From: a virus
DNA: 26,453 nt
Virus record (IMG/VR): IMGVR_UViG_3300010885_067916
Coordinates: 1-26,453 of that record
Strand: one strand, 5' to 3'
The translations under genes were made by a program, and so were the position numbers. Of this stretch, positions 1 through 9,000 are shown one piece after another; the first letter of the stretch is position 1, and each line of letters begins with the position of its first letter. A model generated the notes under the pieces. It had not been told where the DNA came from, did not search any database, and saw nothing but the letters and a program-made list of their open reading frames with translations.

Positions 1-3000
1 ATTCTCTTCTGGAGCATAGCTGGTTTCTGGTGTTACGAATCCATCACCTTCTAAAATAATATCTGATGGTGCTATTCCCACTGCTGATCCAAAAAGACCG
101 CCACTGATCAATGAATCTAGTGTGCGATCATCCGTGGGTGTTAGAACTCCATCATCATCAAAAGGTATAAACTGTACTTCATCACCATTGCCAACCACCG
201 AGCTGTCATCGGGTATAACTGTGAAAGTTTTGGTAGATCCATCGCCTCTAAATACTAGTGATGTTTGTCTCACACCATTAATGTACACTGTATAAACATC
301 TGTTGCTGATGGTGCTGTTGAGAAAGTAAAATTGACAGTGCTTCCATCGCCATAGAATGTTTTTACTCGACTCAATCCATAATTGTCCCAAGGAGCGTCA
401 TACCATAACGATCTGTCCCATCCTTGGCCGCTATCAAATGCTAGCCCAGTTACCATAACTCCGCCGTAATCCACTCCGGTCATTAACTGTGACAACTCAT
501 TGCCCGGCATTCCGGCATCAGGAGCATATAATCCCAGTGTTCGTTCAGCAGCAGTGATATAAGGCTCATCTCCTCGCAATTTTGTTAGATATGTTGCCCC
601 ATCATCAAAATCTTCTGTGCTGGTAAAACTGCTATTAACTTTATAGAAGCCATCTTCGTATCTGATCAAATCATTGTAAGCATAGGTTGTTCCAGCTGTC
701 CAATCCAGCACCGTGGCTGTGGATTGCACTCGGTCGAATTTGATCGTTGTTGAAATATCTCTAACCAGGTCGTTTTGAAGATTGGCATAAGCTCGAGCAG
801 TATCGATTGGTGTGACTCCTCCGGCACCCCCACCTATCAGCACAACTCTGGGTGTTGCTGTGTAATTGGATCCTGGCGTTAAGACTATGATTTTACTCAC
901 GGATCCATTTTTAATAATGGCTTTGGCTGTGGCCTGTGTTGTGTCTGACAACGAATAGATGATGTAATCCATAGGCCTGTCAGATATTGCTGTATTTTGT
1001 ATCGACGATGGCATGTAGAATTCTATGTCTTCGTATTCATTGAACGTGAATAATTCGCTGGTCCCAGACCCTCCCGCCTGGCTGTCTGCTAGATTAGCGT
1101 CAGCAGATGCAGTATACAATGGATAAAAATATCCAAATTCTCCCGAGGTCGTTCCTCTGTTGCTTCGTCCCAACACAGCAAAAGGTCCTACGGTTGTTGT
1201 TGTGCCACCGACCAGTTTGACCGTCGGTGCGGTGATGTAACCACTGCCTCCCTTGGTGACCGTGATGCTGGACACATATTTTTTATAATTGTCTTTCCAA
1301 AAAAGGTAAGGATAACTCGCCATCACTCCAACGTCTTCTGCTGGGTCCACATTTCTTATGCGGGTTCCATCATAGAATGCCGGCAAGTCAAAATCTGTAT
1401 AGATTCCATCCTCATTATCCAATCCCGTGTAACCCAATTTGTATTCCCTGATCTTGGTGTGGAAAGGTTTGACCTCATTGATGTAACTTTCTATGTAGTC
1501 GTCTGTGTTGACCTTGTATGTTTTTCTTTGGTTCAAAGGTCTTACGCTGTTGTTTACATTTATGAATGACGTTTTGAATAACCAATCGACGTATAGTTGT
1601 TCTTCCAACACTCTTCTCAATCCTATCAAGAATATGTTATTGTATTCTATGTTTAAATCCCCTACGAAAATATCATCTCTCAATGCCGTTAATATTTTTT
1701 TGGTCTCTGTCGTCGGAGATTGATCAAAGAAATTATCATCGAAAGTGTCTGTGCCTTCAAAACCCGAACTAGTGGATTGATAGTTGTAAAGTCCTGTGGA
1801 CAATTGTATGGTGCCGTTTTGCGTGGCCACATTTTTAAATCCGTTCGTGGTCTTTTGGAATATTTTCCATCCCCCTGTGTCAGACTTTAAAATTTTAACA
1901 TATTTTTCCACTTCTAGATCCGTCAGTGTATCTAATTCGTATTGATATGTCAATTGTTTGTCTATAACGGTATCTATATCCACACCTTCATCATACCAGT
2001 CAATTAAATTATAATAGGCACTGGTCTTGTAAGTTTGCACCTTGAATCTATTCCATGATGCGCCATCCCAATTGTATATCGCCCAATAGCCATTGCTATT
2101 TTCTTCATCGGCTCTCACAAGTGCGTTCACTGTGCCACTGATGTCTTGTGTGTTGATATAGGTCAAATCTGCATATGTATCCAAGACGATATCCCATTCT
2201 CCCGATTGCTCCGTTGGTTCTGGATCTGCAGAATTTAAATTAGTGTAGCTGATAGTATTAGCCAATTGATTTTTTTTCAATATATCATTGCTATAATCTA
2301 TTATTTGTTTCAGAGCAGCAAATCTATCCACATACCAACTTTGACGTGGTCTTATTTTGTTTCCGTATCTTTGATTTGTGGGTAGATTTAGATCCGGCAC
2401 CTCGTTTCCTAGGTCGTCTACTCCTATCAAGCTATCCCACCATTTTTTCTCTAATACTTCATTAGGACGATCGTTCTTATCTCCTTCTTTGAAAATTTTC
2501 CATACCGCATGTATGTCTGATTCGTTCTCATTTTTTCTGTATGTAATGTTTAGAACCGTGTTTCCATTGACTAGACTGTCTTTGACATTGAAAGTTATGA
2601 TTCCATTTTTTTCTGATATTGTAAAATATTTAATGCCACTGCCGATGGGATTTGTTATAATATTAGATATGTAGGATGTGGTATTTTTTCTTGTCGTAAC
2701 GCTTTCATTTATTGCAGGTAGAAAAACAGAATTTTTAACCCAATAATAATAATAATTTAAAAATCCATTAGACCTAGAGTCATATTTTTGTTTGACTGTA
2801 AGCACGGTGTTGTCTGGATGCAATGGAGTGCCCGATATTCTTTTAGATAATCCATCTGCTGTGTCAGCTTTTGCGGCCCACTCCGATGGTAGATAGGTTG
2901 ATTCTATCCACTCATAGATGTCCACTGTTGATCCAGGAAATAGTTTACCCCAATTTTTTGTTTTGTATTCCTGTCCATCTTGTTCATACCATAACCATCT

Positions 3001-6000
3001 CACGGTGCTCATGTCCCACCATACTTCTCCGATGTGTTCTTCTCCCCACGCAATGTTGGGACTGACTGTTTTTCCTGCTGTTCCTACGTTGTATACTGCT
3101 GGATCCCATTCGGTCTTGTAATTGATCTCTCTGTCCGCTATGCCCAATATTCTGCCCTTGATTGGATCATAATAATCCAGATAATCAGTAATTTGATTTT
3201 TAGAGGTATCAAATATAAATGCTGATTCTATCTTATTGTTATCAACAAGATTTTCTTCAACCGCTCTTTCCTGCCATGCATATTGTTCTGGAATTGTGAG
3301 GTCGAATATCGTTGTCAATCCAACATTTGTGCCTAAAACATCTTCTCCCGTATCTCCTGGTGCTCCTATAAAAATTGAAGTATCTGTTATAAACACGCCT
3401 TTTCCAAAATCGTCGTTGGTGTTAACTTTGGATGTTATCAATTTATCATCAATTACGAATTTTGTGTTGTATCTTGTGGCAGTGAAAGCGCCTCCAGAAC
3501 CTATGTTGAGATCTACTATTTCGGTGTCTTGCAGATCGAATGTGGTCAGTCCGTTATCAAATTTTATGATTCTTTTATTAGCAAATTTTTCTGCTCCTAT
3601 TACTAACCTATCACCAGTTTGATTTATAGAGATGCTGGATCCAAATCTCATATTGGTGTCTGTTTCCGGAGCTGATATGGTCTGTTCTAATGTGTAAATT
3701 GGTGTGGACGCATCTGCGTTCCATTTATAATAATACACTGCACCGGCATCATCTTGTTCTCCGTTGTCAACTCCTGGCGAAGAAATCACTAAAGTTTCTC
3801 CATCTTTGCTCATTGCGATACTTTCGCCAAAACTATTGTTGAGTGTGCTGCCATCGGCACTGATTCCATACAACGTTTGCCTATGAACAAAATTTAAGGT
3901 GGTGCTGCCATCATTTTCTGTGTGATTGCTTGTGAATATTTCTACTTTTCCTGCCGTGCCTGGGCTGACAGAACTGATTGCTACTATGTCTCCATTGTCG
4001 TTTGTTGATATTCTGTGTCCAAATCTTTTATTCGATCCTGGATCGTTGCTCACTATGGATGATTTTTGTGACCAAGTCTCCAGTGTACTGCCATCCAGTC
4101 CTGCCACCCAAGAATATACATATACTATACCATTGTTATTATCATAACCTGGGGCACCAACAAAAAGGTATTTTGGTGCAATTTCTTGTGTGCTATCTAG
4201 GGTTGGTTCGGACACCGAGGTGGACCAACCAAAATTTAAATTCTCTAACAGCGAGCTGTTATCCGATGGTGGTATGATCGTCTCTAACAGATCATAATTT
4301 TTGGTAGAATTATTCCAAAGATAAACCTTGATCAATCCTGCTTTGTCATGTCTGGTACTTCCGTCTGGGGATATTGTATTGGTGTAAGGAGCTCCTGCAA
4401 TAATAAAGTTTTCATCAGTACTAATCGATAGACTCTCTCCCAGTCTAGAATTGTTATTGTTATTATCAGTCATAGAAATACTGCTAAGAATATTAAATGA
4501 TGCTCCTGGAGAATTTTCTTGTCTATAGAAAAAATTTATTGTGCCTTGCCCTAGACCCGGAGAAGAGACAGCCATAAATTTTCCATCATTGCGAGCCACT
4601 ATCTTGTAACCAAAATATTGATTGTTGTCAAAATCCGGGGATGATAAAAATATAGATTGATAAGGATCTACTTTTTCATAAATTTTCCATTTACTTCCTA
4701 CATTATCTACAAATATTTTATCTCCTGTTATTTGATTTGTTTCGTCTCTTTTTCGATAGATATTATAAGATATCAGCTCATTGATATTATCCATAGTGTC
4801 CACTCTCACACTGATAAAATTATAAACATTACCATAGGTGTTCAGTGTTGAATCATCTGCTGCTATCACATTAGTACTCGTTGACAATGTATTAATTTGA
4901 TCAAACTCAATAATGAAACTTTTATTAGATGGCACGGAAGAAATTTTATAGACTCCATTTAAATTTATAAATTGGCTATTTGATATCGCAACGTAATCTC
5001 CACTTGACAAAGAATGAACTTTTGACAAATTAATTAATAATGCTCCTGTATTGCTTATGATCGATATTGAGATAATTTTTGATCCTGTAAATGTTAATCT
5101 TTTTACGTCCCAATCGTTGTTGGATTTTTTTGCTATCCATATGAGATCATCTTTTTTTAATTGATTGACATCAAGATTTAAAATTTCTTCTTCGTTTAAT
5201 GCCGTATGCTGAACATCCGATAATCTAGGATATCCTGCCGTTTTAAATTTTTGTACGGTGTCTCTATCAGTGCCTTCATTGGCATAATCATATTTTAAAA
5301 AAGTTTCCGCTGCAGTATATTCTAAAGGTTTTTGATATAGATCGTCTTTTATCACAGCGACCGATCTTGACCAACTGACCTCGTCAACTGGGTTGTCTAT
5401 CAATTCAATGCTTTGTATGTTGTTCGTAAAAACGTCATTTGGCATTCGTATTTGAATGGCACTTCTTCCTTCTATGTTCCCAAATTCTCCAACTTTTATC
5501 ATCCATTCTGGATAGATGTTCAAAGAAATGTCTTCATCTAAAAATTTAGATTTGATTAATTTGTTTATGGCATTTAATGTGCCTTTTTCTCTGATAAATC
5601 CTTGATAAAATTTATATTGAGAAACTTTGTTCACCAAAAGATTTTCTAAATAATCCCTTGATTGATATCCTATCAAATGTTGAGCTAATTTTTGTTGGCT
5701 CTCATCAAAGTTATTGCTCTCTAGATTATAAAAATCATTAAATTGTGAAATTTTATAGTCAAAGTTAGGTATTAATTGTGCCGCTGGTTTATCGTTTTTA
5801 TTCTGCCAATATTCAGCATTAAATGTATCTCCCGAATTGTGATTAATTTTTGACACATAAAATTTGGCATTGTATTCTACTGTGTCACCGATTTGATAAT
5901 CTGTATTTGAGTTCCATATGCTAATCTTTGCTTCGTCGAATATGAATCCTGGGGAGTAATAATCACCATTCCAATCACCGGTCTTCCATCCAATTAATTT

Positions 6001-9000
6001 CAGTCTCTGTTGTCGGAATCCTGTTGCCAATTGTAATATGATATCTGCGAACACCGTTATGTTATCAAACAAGAGAATATGTTCTTTCTGTATGGTATTC
6101 ATAGTAATATTGTAAATTCCTATCTCTGGGTCCTTGCTGACTATTTCAAACAGTGTGCCTATCCTTTTGGTGCTGATCAATTTAACATCAACAGTTCTTC
6201 CGCCTGCATCTAATACAGTGTATTCTCCTTGTAAGTTTTGTAATTTTCCCACAACACTGTCCACTGTTCTTAAATTAAATCCTTCTGCTCCCGGACTTAA
6301 TGTGATCGCAGAACCAGGCGCCCATCCTTGACGGGTCCAATATAGAAATTCTTTTGCCGACATTTCCCAGTTCGCTGTTTCTTGTAGTTCTTTGCTGAAT
6401 CTATCAAAAACAAACCCCTCCGATTCAAGATATTTGCCATATCCTATCAAGAAATCTACTACCGATTGCACATCTTTGAACACTGTGCCATAGGTAATTA
6501 TTTTCTCTTTATTTTTCCAATCTTTATAGATTATGGCTCTAGCGTTGCCGGCATCGATCGTATAGTTGTTGCTATTTTTTGAAGGTTCAAAAATTTTAAA
6601 ATATGGTCTAATTGTATTATAACCGATAACCTTGTAACCACCTTCCAATGTGCTGCCATCACCTGTGGTGGCTGTGTTCAGCTCTACTAGCACTCCTGAA
6701 TATTCAAAAGTTTTGATAGGATTGCTTGATCTAAATAAAATTTTATAATTTTCATCAGGTATAAATTGTGAACCTGCTGTGGATCCTGGACTAACGCTGT
6801 CTGTTAAAACTTTTAAATTTTGTTTGTCAGTGAATCCTCCTAATTTGTATGCTAATTGTACATTGAGATTCTTCATTTTGTCATAAAAGAATACTGCAGG
6901 ATCTAGATTATTCTTTATAAGATAGTTGACCACAAAAGGTTGATATCCTGCTGTCATATAACGTGTGGTTACTCCTGTTGCAGGATCAGTAACAATTTCT
7001 AAATGATATTTTGCTCTTCTCAATGTTTGGGCAACTCGAGTATCTTTGTCTATGACGTTTCCTGCCAAATTATTGGTTAATCTACTATTATCTAAAAATA
7101 ATCCAAAAAATTTCGCTGGTCTTGTTAATGCTAATAATTTTACTACAGAAAAAGGATATTGAGAACTTCTACGCCAAGCTGTTTCAACAGGAGACTGGTC
7201 TCCAAATTTCCAAATTTTATTAATACCTTTTTCGTTATATCCATCGATTATGCCTATTTCTATGGGAGATCTAAGATTTCCGTTTTCATCCACAGGCAAA
7301 TAATTTAAAAGATCGGCTCTTATGTATCTTTCTACAGTTTCATTTTTTCCAGAATCAAATCCTGTCGCAAGGTCATTCCATAGTAATTCATTGCCTGAGC
7401 TGTATGGTCCTGGACCATAAGTATCTTCCCACCATGCTGGTTGCTCGCTATATCCCAACATTTCCCAAGGATGAGTATGTGGTCTATCGGTGTCATAGAA
7501 ATATTTAAATATACCTCTCCAATGCCCGGGAAGATATTCTCCATCTAATATATTTTTGTTATCGCTGTAATTGTAAGTGAATGGATCTGATTCTTCATAG
7601 TTGTCATTATTTTGATAATCTAATCCATTTCTTCCTGCCCAGATATAAAAATCATAACTTAAAATATTATCAACTTCGGATAACTTATATTCTCCGGCAA
7701 CAAATGCCGATGGTTTAACTTCGTGCTCTGTTAATAATTCTGTATTGTACAAAGTTTTACAATTGTTGTAAATCCTTTTTTCCAGTTCCAACAATAGGTC
7801 ATCTCTGTAGTCTCCATAAGCCACCGTCCTGCTGCCATCGTGTCCCACTATCACATACGTGGGCTCTAAATATGTGTCGTCAAGAACTTTTTCTGGTTTG
7901 AATCGGGGATAAATTCCTAATTTTGTTGGCGTTGGTGGTACGAAACTGCCTGTGGTATTGTTATAATCTTTGATTGTTATTTTATCACCTTCGGACAAAG
8001 ACGTTGTAATGTTTATACTGTCATCTGTATCACTAAATGTATAATCTTGTCCTAATATCAATTGAACATCGTTAAGATAAACATATATTGCTCTATTACT
8101 AATTATTGTGATATCAAATTGAGAATCAATAGCATATTGTGTTTCTGAACTGTCTTGGACAGTGTAATTTCTAATTGTAAAATTTTCTCCATATCCTATC
8201 ATGTCTTCATAAAAAAATGGAAAACTATTATCTTTATCTCCAATTATATTTTTAATAATGTTGTCTACTTGATCAGGGATAATTATATCATACGACGAAT
8301 TAGAAGAATATTTTAAAAAATTTTCTTTAAATTTTTGATATTCTGTATTGCAATATTCTATAGCACTAATGGCATTGCTATTTTTGTCTATCAAACAAAA
8401 AATTGCCTGTGGCAGAGGAGCAGAATGTTGTAATATAGTTCCTCCTCTCAATCTAACATCAGGAACGTCTCTTAAATTACTGTTGCCAGGAGTATTTCCA
8501 ATAAAATTATTATTTTTTTCATTGATATCATGCAGATGATTTAAAATTTGTCCAAATGTTAATTCTGATATCTGCTCGTTAAATGGATTGGTTTCAAGAT
8601 TTTCCGGAACTTCGTACAATCCTTTGTTTTTAATTTTCTTCGAAGAACTATAACATTGTATTTTTACTAAATCGTTAACTGCAAGATCATAAGTGAATTT
8701 CACATATCTATTTGTTGCTCCATTAACTAATTCGTAATCTATATCTACATCCTGTGATTGATAATTTACATCTACATGTATTTCTAAATCCGTTAAACTA
8801 GCACTGTTAGCATAAACATCTATAGGAAATCTTCTTTTTTCATCAGCAGTGACAATAAAGGTTCTGATTACTCTTTGTCTGCTTGTTTCTTCTCTTTTTA
8901 TCCATGAAGTTTTAAATTCTTTGCTTCCATTCTTTCTGTTATAAGCTACCTGTGCAGTAGCAAAATCTCTAGTAATAAATTCTTCTCCACTTTTATAACT

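Noticed and set aside
3236-3622. Plus-strand open frame of 128 codons, and the other plus-strand open frames between 1 and 10926
   Set aside because: They lie antisense to the continuous giant minus frame. Their products are rich in Ser, Phe and Pro runs typical of reverse-complemented coding sequence, and no ribosome sites are visible.
7332-7544. Minus-strand open frame of 70 codons
   Set aside because: It lies in another frame within the giant gene, whose own frame there gives a coherent Trp/Tyr-rich protein.
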